DNA of 64,000 bases from Symbiodinium natans. Taxonomy: Eukaryota > Sar > Dinophyceae > Suessiales > Symbiodiniaceae. Position numbers and translations under genes: made by a program. Under the pieces are notes generated by a model. That model was not told where the DNA came from. It searched no databases and worked only from the letters and a program-made list of their open reading frames with translations. The stretch is taken from NCBI GenBank assembly GCA_905221605.1, contig CAJNDS010002265.1:310001-374000 (forward strand). Direction: 5' to 3'. Position 1 is the stretch's first letter. Each line of letters opens with the position of its first letter. Positions 46,487 through 54,884 of the stretch are shown piece after piece.

Positions 46487-49400
46487 TTAAAATTGTTCTT
46501 TATCACTTGCCGCGCAGTTGCACTTCTTACAGTATGCTATGCAGTTGCTTATGGTGTGTGTTTGCTCGTTTGATTTTCGTTGGGCTGTTAGATTTGTTGT
46601 TATGTTTCCGCTTTTTAACTTAACGTAAAATTCTACACTACATTTTTCACAAAAGTCGTTTAACCTATCCAAAAGCCACTGGGCAGTTATGTAGTTCTTG
46701 TGGTCTATCTTTCTTTTACCTGCCCTGTCCTGTTCCTTGTAGTTCTGCACCTTGCGTTCTAAATAGTTAAAGATACACTGTTTATTAAATGCAGTATCTT
46801 TATTATCATCATACCTGTAAAACCTGACCTGATTTAAATCGGTGGCTCTCGTGATTGCCGTCCAGAGCCACTCCTTAGAAACATTAAAATGATGATAATC
46901 AAAGATGGTTATACCAGTGTTTATGCTCGAACCCTGCACACTATGACAGGTATAACAATAACTAAATATAAAGTGCTTCCTTAAAACATCAATGGGTATG
47001 GTTTGTATATTTCCTTCGTGCTCCTCTTTTAGTTTCACCTTATCGCCGTTGATCTCAGAAATAATGTATCGAAAATTAACTTGACATTTATATGTGGTTG
47101 TTTTTAAATACTCCCTGCATATAACCACCTCGCCTATATCATATTCGTTTTTGCGGTTTTGGCGCCTCCTTATTTCGTTGCTTACCTCCTTGCACGTATC
47201 GTTTAAGTATGCTATGTTGTTATTGTTTGTTTGTATGTCGTCGGTGTATTCGAAGTATTTTTCTATCAACTGTTTCGTCTTAACTTTGTTTATGAATATG
47301 TCGTCGTATATGTTTGCTAATTTATCTTTGTCCTCCTGAGTCTTTAACCGCTTACACTCCCGCAGATAGATATGATATTTAAATATTTTGTTTATGCAGT
47401 GGTTTGCATATACTTCGTGATCGTGTAGGTTAGTTATTTCCGAAACGGGTTTTAATTGCTTACCGTCGCCGGTTGCCACCACCATTAAATCCTTATGCGC
47501 TTCCACGAACTCCCCAATTTTATTTAAAGCCCTCAGGCCATTAAAATAAATCTCGTCGAACACTATACAGTCATAATTCGAGTAGTCAAACTTTTCTAAT
47601 TTTTCGTCGCCCACGGCTATGGAAAAGAATTTATTAATAGTCGTGGCGTCCTTTCCATATTTTTGAACCAGTTTATTAGTGGGGCACACGAACAGCACTT
47701 TTAAACCTAAGTCCCTGATTTTTTCACATATAAAGCTTTTACCAGAACCGGCATATTTCGCCCTAATCATCACGTGCTTTACTGAAAATATCTTCTCTAT
47801 GATCTTCGTTGTGTCGTATTCGTCCTGTATGTCTATCTTTTTGTTTATATACATTGGTATTTTAGTTGCTTCGTTTTCTTTTATGTGGTAGTCCTCCTTG
47901 GGCATTATTATATCCTCGTTGCTTTTATTAACCCTCCACTGACCTATGCACTTTGTAGATGCCCCCGCTTTAATTCCCAGTGCTTCTTTCGCTTTGGGTA
48001 GGTCTTCGGTGTTTATAACAAATGCATCGGTCTTGACACTATACGGTTTAACACCGCATTGAAGTAATCTGTTATAACACTGATACATATTAAAGTTATG
48101 TTGTTGCAATAGCAGTTCCTTTATATAAACAAACCCATTTACCAACTTCGTTTTATCGGATATATTCACTATGTAGTATGAATCTCCTTCCGATATTTCA
48201 TTCCATTCAGTGCATTCGTCATCGTCCATTTCATAAAAGATAACTTCTTCTTCGGTCAGTTTGTGTATTTTGCCCCCGTATTTTTGTTGAAAATCCGACG
48301 CCTCCTTTAAGTTTCTAAACAGTATGCTTTTTTGGTTGGTGCTGTTGGTTCTTTCTAAAAGTCCGAAATTCACCACTGCCACCTGTTTTTTAATTGCCAT
48401 ATCCTCCTCGTCGTTTTCACTTATTTTTTTGTCCCATAATTCCCCGACTATGTTTTTATAGATAACAGAGTGCTTGAACGAAGGCTGTTTATAACTTATG
48501 ATCTTAATTTCTGATGTGTCCAACTGTTTTAGATACAAACCGTATAAAAGACCAAACTTTTTGTTTAACATTACTTTGTTTTTCTCGCCCGTGTTCTTAA
48601 CATAATACAGTGTATAATCGTGCATTTTGTTAAAATCCATTTGTTCGGTATATGGTTGCCACACATCGAACTGATTAAAGCCGAATGTCTCCACAATATC
48701 TATAAACGATTTAGTAAATGCTTTGGACATATCCAGTTCCACTTTCGGCATCGTATCCGAAAACTTATGTGATACAAACATACCCACAGGCACTATGGTT
48801 TTAGCCTCTTCGTATAAATCTATGTCAGCTTGGTTATAAAACGATTTATGAAGCGGATTAAATAAAGACTTATTAAAATCAAACATTGCTTTATTCATAT
48901 TGTTATAGGTTTCTTCGTTGTCTATTCTCATACATCCGTCCGACGAGGTTTTTATTAAATTCTGGGTTTTGACTATGAAGGTGGTTTTCTTTAATTTCAT
49001 TCGTATCTCTGACACTATACCCGCTTGAAACCGAATTTTAGGTTCATATCCACCGCCCAGTATTTGAAATAATATTTTGGTTAGGTTGTTGTCCTCGGGC
49101 ACTAAGTATTTCGTTATAGGTTCTTTACCCTTACTGACCAGTTTTAATATTTCGTAAGCGTCCCTAATCATTATAAATTGTGGCGGTTCTTCCTTTTCGT
49201 TTATGTGATAATCGGTCGTTGCTTTCACTATGGGTTTTTTGCCTACATTGCCCAGTTTCTGCTGTATGCTTTTTAGGTCGTTGTTCATTGTGTATATGTG
49301 GCTGTTTTTCACAAAGGCATAAAAACATTTGAGTTTTTTGTTTGCCTCTTCGGGTTCGTGCCGGTATATAAGGTTTTCACAGCAGTCAAAAATTCGGGCG

Positions 49401-50356
49401 GGAATCCTGTAATGTTTAAAGACTTTATCCATTTCATTAATGGTTGCCCCATTGCTGTAAAAATCGTTCCTACCTATGATTTCTATAATCCTTTCCCTTG
49501 TTAGTCTGTCCCTTCTTTTATCGTTCATAAGGCTGTCTTTATAAAAATCGCTTAAAGCATTAATCCAACATTGATTATCGACGTGTTCGTTGTTGCTTAT
49601 GGCTTCCCTTAGGTTGTATAAGTTATGATTAACAGGGGTGCTGACATAGCGATGGTATATAGATATGTGGCTAATGTCGGTTAAACTCTCGTCCATAATG
49701 TTAAACTTCTCGCCTTTCTTATTGACTACCTCCACCTGTTGTATTTTAATTGCGTCGAATAGGTTGTCATAGTACTTCGTTAAGTCATCCACCATTTCCT
49801 TAAAGTCCTTGTCCTTGTTAAGCAGTTCTATTACCTTTTCAAATTCTTCATTGGCGTTTTCCTTTCTTTTGCTTATGAAGTCCTCTTTGGTTTCAAATCT
49901 GAAAATAAGATTTTTAACCAGTCCCTTATCAAAGTTTTTTGCTTTGACAGTTGCCTGTCTTATGTCAAAGTTTTCTATGTAAAATGCCGTTTCGAATTTT
50001 TTAAAAGCGGGTTTCACCTTTTCGTTTCGTGGCTTCCTTGTGGTGTAGAGTTGGAAGTTTATTAAGTATGTGCTTTGGCTTTTGGTTTCCGCCAGTCTTT
50101 CGTTTAATGGTTTTGCCTTCTTAGTTTTGGGTATGGTGTCCTTGTATTGCTTGAATGCTTTTTCATAGGTTTTTTTGTTCTTAGAGGTTAAGCCTTTTAT
50201 TAAATTCTCGGCGGTTGCTATGTTTCCGATTTTACGCTCCTGATATAACTTGATGATTTCGTTAATTCTTTTTTGTGTAGTTTTGTTTGCTCCTTCGGCC
50301 ACCTTGTCCTTTAAGTGGTTGAGTTGGATGAGATTACTCCTGATAAACTTGCTCAT
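46487..50356 (-). CDS. Polymerase-like protein fused to SF1 helicase with a zinc/HNH-like tail
   Basis: 1289 aa, the replication protein of the element. Residues about 258-360 resemble an OTU/papain-type fold (QCWINALSDFY with a later SHIYTMNNDLKS). Residues about 540-785 look like a divergent protein-primed family B polymerase palm: LDMSKAFTKS as motif A, KKFGLLYGLYLK as a possible motif B, and KTDAFVI as motif C with a single acidic residue. The helicase is clear: Walker A YAGSGKS (868-874), Walker B CIVFDEIYF (930-938), motif III VATGDGKQLKP (960-970), then YTCHSVQGSS and WTAITRATD. The tail (1236-1289) has CEKC, NLTAQR and CKKCNC, as in endonuclease VII/HNH-like domains. Seen: the helicase and zinc motifs. 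Inferred: the polymerase assignment. A copy of the early-type motif lies upstream at 50389-50420. Confidence 0.8.
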   Translation of the reverse strand: MSKFIRSNLIQLNHLKDKVAEGANKTTQKRINEIIKLYQERKIGNIATAENLIKGLTSKNKKTYEKAFKQYKDTIPKTKKAKPLNERLAETKSQSTYLINFQLYTTRKPRNEKVKPAFKKFETAFYIENFDIRQATVKAKNFDKGLVKNLIFRFETKEDFISKRKENANEEFEKVIELLNKDKDFKEMVDDLTKYYDNLFDAIKIQQVEVVNKKGEKFNIMDESLTDISHISIYHRYVSTPVNHNLYNLREAISNNEHVDNQCWINALSDFYKDSLMNDKRRDRLTRERIIEIIGRNDFYSNGATINEMDKVFKHYRIPARIFDCCENLIYRHEPEEANKKLKCFYAFVKNSHIYTMNNDLKSIQQKLGNVGKKPIVKATTDYHINEKEEPPQFIMIRDAYEILKLVSKGKEPITKYLVPEDNNLTKILFQILGGGYEPKIRFQAGIVSEIRMKLKKTTFIVKTQNLIKTSSDGCMRIDNEETYNNMNKAMFDFNKSLFNPLHKSFYNQADIDLYEEAKTIVPVGMFVSHKFSDTMPKVELDMSKAFTKSFIDIVETFGFNQFDVWQPYTEQMDFNKMHDYTLYYVKNTGEKNKVMLNKKFGLLYGLYLKQLDTSEIKIISYKQPSFKHSVIYKNIVGELWDKKISENDEEDMAIKKQVAVVNFGLLERTNSTNQKSILFRNLKEASDFQQKYGGKIHKLTEEEVIFYEMDDDECTEWNEISEGDSYYIVNISDKTKLVNGFVYIKELLLQQHNFNMYQCYNRLLQCGVKPYSVKTDAFVINTEDLPKAKEALGIKAGASTKCIGQWRVNKSNEDIIMPKEDYHIKENEATKIPMYINKKIDIQDEYDTTKIIEKIFSVKHVMIRAKYAGSGKSFICEKIRDLGLKVLFVCPTNKLVQKYGKDATTINKFFSIAVGDEKLEKFDYSNYDCIVFDEIYFNGLRALNKIGEFVEAHKDLMVVATGDGKQLKPVSEITNLHDHEVYANHCINKIFKYHIYLRECKRLKTQEDKDKLANIYDDIFINKVKTKQLIEKYFEYTDDIQTNNNNIAYLNDTCKEVSNEIRRRQNRKNEYDIGEVVICREYLKTTTYKCQVNFRYIISEINGDKVKLKEEHEGNIQTIPIDVLRKHFIFSYCYTCHSVQGSSINTGITIFDYHHFNVSKEWLWTAITRATDLNQVRFYRYDDNKDTAFNKQCIFNYLERKVQNYKEQDRAGKRKIDHKNYITAQWLLDRLNDFCEKCSVEFYVKLKSGNITTNLTAQRKSNEQTHTISNCIAYCKKCNCAASDKEQF

Positions 50357-50388
50357 ACTATACCTTAGATATATAATTATATTAAATG

Positions 50389-50420
50389 TTTTTTCTTTAA
50401 GTGGTTTTCCAAAGAAAATT
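50389..50420 (-). promoter_or_regulatory. Early-type promoter motif before the polymerase-helicase gene
   Basis: On the minus strand it reads TTTTCTTTGGAAAACC followed by ACTTAAAGAAAAA. The arms TTTCTTT and AAAGAAA are reverse complements about 12 bp apart. The same arrangement precedes the genes at 51883 and 52505, and partial forms precede other non-structural genes. The distance to the ATG is about 33 bp. Confidence 0.6.
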
Positions 50421-50433
50421 TTTTAATATTTTT

Positions 50434-51354
50434 TCAAACCTTTAACAATTCGAAGCGTATATATGGGCGACTGTCTCCTTTTACATAAAACAAACTTGAA
50501 TTATTTTTTTGTTCTATTCGTTCAACCTCTTTTGTTTCAGTTTGCCAAACACTCGTGCGTTCTTTTTCCCCAGGTTTCCTTTTCCTATAAATTTTAACTT
50601 TATTACCGGTTGAAATATTAGGGTATTTTCTCGTTCTGGTTGCTTGTTGGGTCATATTCTGTGTTGCTTTCAGTTCGTTTTTCTCCTTCATTGCCTCTTT
50701 CGGTGTCATTTTAATAGCCGAATGTTCCATTTTATTATTATAGGTGAGCAAAATTTCAAAAATGTAATCAGTCCATTGAATATTTTCTTTGCCTTTCTTT
50801 TCGTCTGCCTCTACTCGTTTGTAAAGCATATCTTTAAATGTTCTAATTGCTCGTTCGCTGTGGTTTGCGTGTGCTCTTGTCCTGTGGTGTTGTATGCCCT
50901 GCTCCTTTAAATAATCCTGTATTGATGTTGTGTTTAATGCGCCTTCGTCGTCTGTAAATAATATTTTGGGTTTGCCTCCCATCTTGTTCATTGTCTCTAT
51001 CATTCCTGATGCTATGTTTGCTTCGTCTTTACTTTTAATTGGTGCGACCTGCATAAACCGACTAAACACATCAATCATAATCACACCGACTCTAAATTTT
51101 TGATTCTCCAAATCGTTTATAAAAAACAAATCCATTTGAAATTCATAAAAAGGTTCAGGGGCAATAAATGTATTTTTACCTCTAATCTGTTTCTTTTGTT
51201 CCACATTTTCTTTAAAAAAACTATCAATGTCGGCCATTGTTATAGATTTATCTTTTTCTCTTGCATCTTTTAAGGTTTGTTTTTTGCTTCCAAAGCCTGA
51301 CCTATCAAAATAAATTGTGTTTATTATATCATTCTTTTTATTGTTTTCGCTCAT
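50434..51354 (-). CDS. Retroviral-type (rve, DDE) integrase
   Basis: 306 aa from the start MSENNKK. An upstream in-frame ATG at 51396 would add a 14-residue hydrophobic leader overlapping the neighbouring gene and is less likely. Catalytic acids: D75 in FQMDLFF, D135 or D136 in LFTDDEG, and E167 in NHSERAIRTFK. A basic carboxyl-terminal segment with NKVKIYRKRKPGE resembles the SH3/chromo-like end of such integrases. This type, joining linear DNA ends to host DNA, is the hallmark integrase of polintons/Mavericks and many polinton-like viruses. The His/Cys zinc finger often found at the amino end is not evident. The triad is intact. Confidence 0.9.
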   Translation of the reverse strand: MSENNKKNDIINTIYFDRSGFGSKKQTLKDAREKDKSITMADIDSFFKENVEQKKQIRGKNTFIAPEPFYEFQMDLFFINDLENQKFRVGVIMIDVFSRFMQVAPIKSKDEANIASGMIETMNKMGGKPKILFTDDEGALNTTSIQDYLKEQGIQHHRTRAHANHSERAIRTFKDMLYKRVEADEKKGKENIQWTDYIFEILLTYNNKMEHSAIKMTPKEAMKEKNELKATQNMTQQATRTRKYPNISTGNKVKIYRKRKPGEKERTSVWQTETKEVERIEQKNNSSLFYVKGDSRPYIRFELLKV

Positions 51355-51376
51355 AATAAAAAGGATGATAATATAT

Positions 51377-51883
51377 TTATAAAAATAATATTTCAAAAAG
51401 TATGTTAATCATAAACCGGGCTTTTTCATCATCAAACTTTTTAAGAAAAATGTTGCAAAAGAATTCATATGACACCGATGTTAAATCTATTTCATCGTCT
51501 CCAAATGTTCTGTTTTTCTTTTTTTGTATTGTTTTTATCATTTCTCTTTCTGCTTCTGCTTTTAAACATATGTCTGATGGTTTATGTCCATAACTTAAAC
51601 AATGTCCGACATATCTAATATAACCCATTGAATGTTTATTTATGTATGCGTTTATACTTTTATCATTTATTTCTGCTTTTATGTTTTGCAACTTCCTATG
51701 ACAATGATAAATGCCCCAGTGTTCTAAATTATAATATTCTCTAAATAATTTCATCTTAATTTTTTCGTCGCACCCCCTACACCTAATATATTGATTTATA
51801 TGGCCGTTTAAATCATATGGCAAAGCGGTTTTACATAAAAGGGCGGTTGTTGTTTTTAAGTCCTTACACCTTTCACACACCAT
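51377..51883 (-). CDS. CxxC zinc-binding protein, paralogue A
   Basis: 168 aa. CERC at the amino end and CRGC further in could hold one zinc ion. The carboxyl end (about 40 aa) matches the neighbour at 51975-52505: both have an acidic stretch, an FF..F run and end in FMIN or FMIK followed by hydrophobic residues. The pair therefore looks like a tandem duplication. The family is not recognised; a transcriptional or nucleic-acid-binding role is a guess from the zinc site. The start is set by the motif at 51897-51930, which ends 14 bp before the ATG. Confidence 0.75.
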   Translation of the reverse strand: MVCERCKDLKTTTALLCKTALPYDLNGHINQYIRCRGCDEKIKMKLFREYYNLEHWGIYHCHRKLQNIKAEINDKSINAYINKHSMGYIRYVGHCLSYGHKPSDICLKAEAEREMIKTIQKKKNRTFGDDEIDLTSVSYEFFCNIFLKKFDDEKARFMINILFEILFL

Positions 51884-51896
51884 ATATAATGTTAAG

Positions 51897-51930
51897 AAAA
51901 TATTTCTTTAAATAGTTTTTCCAAAGAAAT
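51897..51930 (-). promoter_or_regulatory. Early-type promoter motif before paralogue A
   Basis: The minus strand reads TTTCTTTGGAAAAAC then TATTTAAAGAAATATTTT, an almost exact match to 52522-52552. Confidence 0.65.
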
Positions 51931-51974
51931 TTTTTAAAGATTTTTTAAACAAAATATTTTCAACAACACATTTT

Positions 51975-52505
51975 TTATGAAAAGATGCGATTTAACATTT
52001 TTATCATAAACTCAACCTCCTCTTTTTCATTAAGGCATCGTTTAAAGTAATCACTAAAAAACATAATCGCCAACTCTTCTATTTCTATCGTAAATGGTTT
52101 TTTATATCTCGTCCTCATAGTTTCATATATATCATTAAATACACCTGTGAAACCTGGGTCTCTTCTAAAAGATGAAATGTCGTTAATGTCTTCAATGTCG
52201 GTGATGTCTAAATATTTCATCCTTAACAACGCCATTCGTAAATAAAAAAATGAATCACTGTTAATGTGTTTTTTTAAAGACTTGTCCTCCACCACCCGTT
52301 TCGCTACTAAAACTTCGCAAGGTAAAACTGGTATTTTGTCAAGTATGGTTTTAAACCTTATCGTCTTCTCTCTATCGCTGTATATCAGATACTGACTATA
52401 AGAAGCTATGGTTTTGAAAAGGTCATTGCGCAATTTTTTTTTACCTAAAAGTTTGATTGTCATAATTTGGTCAAGGCATCTTTCACACCTACACACCTGC
52501 ACCAT
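51975..52505 (-). CDS. CxxC zinc-binding protein, paralogue B
   Basis: 176 aa from MVQVCRCERC. A longer frame from 52547 would read through the promoter-like motif and is rejected as the start. Cysteines in CRCERC resemble the start of paralogue A. The middle is helical and charged, and the carboxyl end is VEFMIKMLNRIFS. Same strand and same upstream motif as paralogue A. Function unknown. Confidence 0.75.
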   Translation of the reverse strand: MVQVCRCERCLDQIMTIKLLGKKKLRNDLFKTIASYSQYLIYSDREKTIRFKTILDKIPVLPCEVLVAKRVVEDKSLKKHINSDSFFYLRMALLRMKYLDITDIEDINDISSFRRDPGFTGVFNDIYETMRTRYKKPFTIEIEELAIMFFSDYFKRCLNEKEEVEFMIKMLNRIFS

Positions 52506-52521
52506 ATCTAACATATATAAA

Positions 52522-52552
52522 AAATATTTCTTTAAATAGTTTTCCAAAGAAA
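52522..52552 (-). promoter_or_regulatory. Early-type promoter motif before paralogue B
   Basis: The minus strand reads TTTCTTTGGAAAAC then TATTTAAAGAAATATTTT, ending 17 bp before the chosen ATG. It shares about 30 positions with the motif at 51897-51930. Confidence 0.65.
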
Positions 52553-52574
52553 TGTTTTTATAAAATAATTAATG

Positions 52575-52737
52575 TCTCGGGACACCCATCCCCAAACATC
52601 GGGGGCACCCATCCCCAAACATCGGGGATGCCTCATATTTCAATTTAAAAATGTCCCATCCCCAAACATCGGGGATGAGCATCCCCAAACATCGGGGATG
52701 AGCATCCCCAAACATCGGGGATGAGCATCCCAAAACA
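52575..52737. repeat. Palindromic GC-rich repeats in AT-rich spacer
   Basis: Five copies, plus one damaged copy, of CATCCCCAAACATCGGGGATG. Each unit is a hairpin with CATCCCC and GGGGATG arms. Three are in close tandem (about 52669-52737) and two lie left of a short AT gap. An AT-rich run with repeated AAAATTATTCAAA follows to 52863. Degenerate relatives occur at about 54148-54235. The open frame that crosses the block is a by-product of the repeats. Possible roles are an origin, a terminator or a miniature palindromic element. Confidence 0.88.
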
Positions 52738-52863
52738 TAAAAATTATTCAAAAATATTATTAAAAATTATTCAAAAATAATATTAAAAAATTATGCAATT
52801 TTTTATTAAAAATTATTCAAACATATTATTTATTTTAATAAAAATATTATTATTAAAACAAAT

Positions 52864-53277
52864 TTAATCTCCTTTTGACTCTTCTTGTTGTTCTGCTGTT
52901 TTCTTTTTACTTGCTTTCTTTGGTTTTGGTTCTTTTGGTGCTTTGGGTTCCTTGGGTTCTTTGATTTGTTTTGTTCGTTTAAATACATCTGTGTCTTTTA
53001 AAACATTTGCATTTTCCATTGGTATTACTTGTCTTCCTTTCTTTTCAAATTTTACAGTTAATTCTTCATTTATCTCATCCTCATTTATTGCTATTGATTG
53101 CTCTTGTTCTTCTAAAATTTTGTTAAGTTTTTTTCGTCTTAAATGGTTTCGTGTGTTCTCTCTCTTTTTCATCATAAACGTTTCGTCTTCTTTCTTTTTG
53201 CGATAATACAGTCTTCCATAAATTGCCAGTTGTTCTTTTATCTCTTCCATTGTCATATCCTCAGGCGCGGTAGGCAT
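52864..53277 (-). CDS. Basic Lys/Pro/Glu-rich protein
   Basis: 137 aa. The first half is helical and strongly basic (RKKKEDETFMMKKRENTRNH). The tail has PKEPK-type repeats and ends in a Lys-rich run (PKPKKASKKK). Such tails are common in DNA-compacting or core proteins, but no family is recognised. A motif related to the early-type promoter (TCTTGAAAAAAGTATTTAAAGAA on the minus strand) lies at 53301-53326, 24 bp upstream of the ATG. Confidence 0.7.
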   Translation of the reverse strand: MPTAPEDMTMEEIKEQLAIYGRLYYRKKKEDETFMMKKRENTRNHLRRKKLNKILEEQEQSIAINEDEINEELTVKFEKKGRQVIPMENANVLKDTDVFKRTKQIKEPKEPKAPKEPKPKKASKKKTAEQQEESKGD

Positions 53278-53409
53278 TAATCTATATATTATATAGAGAA
53301 TAATTCTTTAAATACTTTTTTCAAGATTATGTATTTTAAAGATTACATTTTTTTATATTCAAATTTTTCATAAAAAAGATTATGAAAAATTTTCAAACTA
53401 ATTAACAAT

Positions 53410-53430
53410 ACTATCTTATGTAGTATCAAT
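53410..53430. repeat. 21 bp direct repeat flanking the GIY-YIG gene, left copy
   Basis: ACTATCTTATGTAGTATCAAT, identical at 54083-54103. This copy overlaps the last codons and stop of the nuclease gene; the other lies beyond its start. Confidence 0.9.
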
Positions 53431-53997
53431 CTGTTCTAATGAATTTAGGTGTTGTTGATGTCGTTTGCTTTTTCTATGTGCTGCTATATGTCCTTTTGAG
53501 CATAGTATTCCACATTCACAGTTAATTTTTTGTTTTTTATACTCTGCAATTTTTTCTGAGTTGTTTTCGCGATATTGTCGGTTTTCTTCCTGTTTCTGCT
53601 GTTTGTGTGTTTGTCTATACATTTTTTTAAGGTTAAGCATCCATTCTCTATATTCCTCAGAATATTCCTTTTTAGTCCTACCAGCAATTATCTTATTTAC
53701 ACAATCCGTATCTCGTATAAATTCTCCTTCTCGTCTTAATAACTCTTCCTTCGTCTCACATTTGAAATTTTCCAGAAGTTCAATCTTGCAGTTCTCAACC
53801 CCGTATTCTTCAAATAAATCAAAAGACCGAGTGTGTCTGTATTCACTGCGTTGATATGCTTTATAACACCCTTTATGATGAGCAAATCTCCGACTTAACT
53901 TTTCAGTAGTGCTACCGATATACTGCTTATTATATCCAACATCAACGATTTTATAAATTTTACCATTATGGTATTTATTCATATCCATATATATCAT
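53416..53997 (-). CDS. GIY-YIG endonuclease with carboxyl-terminal zinc finger
   Basis: About 193 aa if read from MIYMDMNKY. A frame from 54021 would translate the upstream TATTTAAAG motif and is probably too long. The GIY-YIG core is KIYKIVDVGYNKQYIGST, then RRFAHHKG (catalytic Arg region) and EGEFIRDTDCVN (acidic metal site). The carboxyl end has CECG and HIAAHRKSKRHQ, a C2H2-like finger often found on these proteins. The likely role is DNA cleavage, as a homing-type or resident viral nuclease. It is bracketed by 21 bp direct repeats (53410-53430 and 54083-54103), which suggests cassette insertion. Confidence 0.85.
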   Translation of the reverse strand: MIYMDMNKYHNGKIYKIVDVGYNKQYIGSTTEKLSRRFAHHKGCYKAYQRSEYRHTRSFDLFEEYGVENCKIELLENFKCETKEELLRREGEFIRDTDCVNKIIAGRTKKEYSEEYREWMLNLKKMYRQTHKQQKQEENRQYRENNSEKIAEYKKQKINCECGILCSKGHIAAHRKSKRHQQHLNSLEQIDTT

Positions 53998-54082
53998 AAT
54001 GTATCTTTTCTTTAAATACATACTCTAATAAATCTACATATAATGGCATTCCATTGTATGTAAATTCAAACGAATTCGCGAC

Positions 54083-54103
54083 ACTATCTTATGTAGTATC
54101 AAT
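54083..54103. repeat. 21 bp direct repeat flanking the GIY-YIG gene, right copy
   Basis: Identical to 53410-53430, in the non-coding spacer upstream of the gene. Confidence 0.9.
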
Positions 54104-54269
54104 TATGTAAGCGTTCCAAGATACTTTCCCCTTTCTCTTGCTCGCTCACGATGTTTTGGGACACTTATGCAATCACGGAGCGTGGGCATATGTTCGGGGA
54201 TATTCCTGTTTCAATGTCTGGGACTTTACTATACACTGTCAATATTATATAGATATTAATCTTTAAATA

Positions 54270-54674
54270 TTAATCTAATAAATTCATATTGTTTTGTTTT
54301 AATTGTTCAACATCTTTATCAATTCTTTCTACATCTTCTTCAATTTTGTCTAACCTTTCTTCACATTCTTCGGGTGTGATTTTCCTATGTTTTGACCATC
54401 CTGTGCTACAAAGTTCAACGCCTCCGATTTGCTGTGCTGTGTCTGGTTTAAATATTCCATCGTCTGGCGATACATTTCTACCCTTTCCGATTTTAAAACT
54501 GCTTCTATCTTCAACAACATTAACAACAACCTTATTATTTTCGGTTGTTGTTTTCGTTTCCTTATGGTATGTGTTTCTTTTACATCTACAAAATAAACAG
54601 TTTATACCATCTTTATTAACACTTAAACCTCCATCTGTTCCATCTTGGTTATTGTCTTTGTTTGTGTCGGTCAT
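54270..54674 (-). CDS. Acidic protein with CxxC and carboxyl coiled coil, unknown
   Basis: 134 aa. The amino end is low-complexity (Asp/Asn/Gly), followed by a small CLFCRC cluster. The last 40 residues form a heptad coiled coil (RLDKIEEDVERIDKDVEQL). It is preceded on the same strand by a 49-codon gene 23 bp upstream. It lies at the left edge of the virion module, so a minor structural role is possible. Not recognised. Confidence 0.65.
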   Translation of the reverse strand: MTDTNKDNNQDGTDGGLSVNKDGINCLFCRCKRNTYHKETKTTTENNKVVVNVVEDRSSFKIGKGRNVSPDDGIFKPDTAQQIGGVELCSTGWSKHRKITPEECEERLDKIEEDVERIDKDVEQLKQNNMNLLD

Positions 54675-54697
54675 ATTTATTTATATTAGAAATATTC

Positions 54698-54847
54698 TTA
54701 TTTTTTCTTCAATTTCAAGTATTGAAATACTCCTTTACAAATTTCTAAAAACGAATAACAACATCTCCTATACCTCGGTTCTGTTATTACTATTTGTTCC
54801 GCTTCTTCTATCTCATTTATCGCCTTAATGTATTTGTCGTAATTCAT
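54698..54847 (-). CDS. 49 aa small protein, unknown
   Basis: A short intact frame, MNYDKYIKAINEIEEAEQ to LKLKKK, with two adjacent cysteines in the middle. It fills the gap between the divergent ATPase gene and the acidic protein gene. The AT-only leader and charged composition match neighbouring viral genes. No family is recognised; its small size keeps confidence moderate. Confidence 0.5.
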   Translation of the reverse strand: MNYDKYIKAINEIEEAEQIVITEPRYRRCCYSFLEICKGVFQYLKLKKK

Positions 54848-54884
54848 TATATAATTAAAATACAAAACTTTCTATATAAATATA

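Noticed and set aside
50434-51396. Upstream integrase start at 51396
   Set aside because: It would overlap the neighbouring gene's stop and add an AT-coded hydrophobic leader; the ATG at 51354 is simpler.
52575-52737. CRISPR-like array
   Set aside because: The units are palindromes joined by one to a few bases rather than repeats separated by unique spacers, and there are no cas genes; the context is a eukaryotic viral element.
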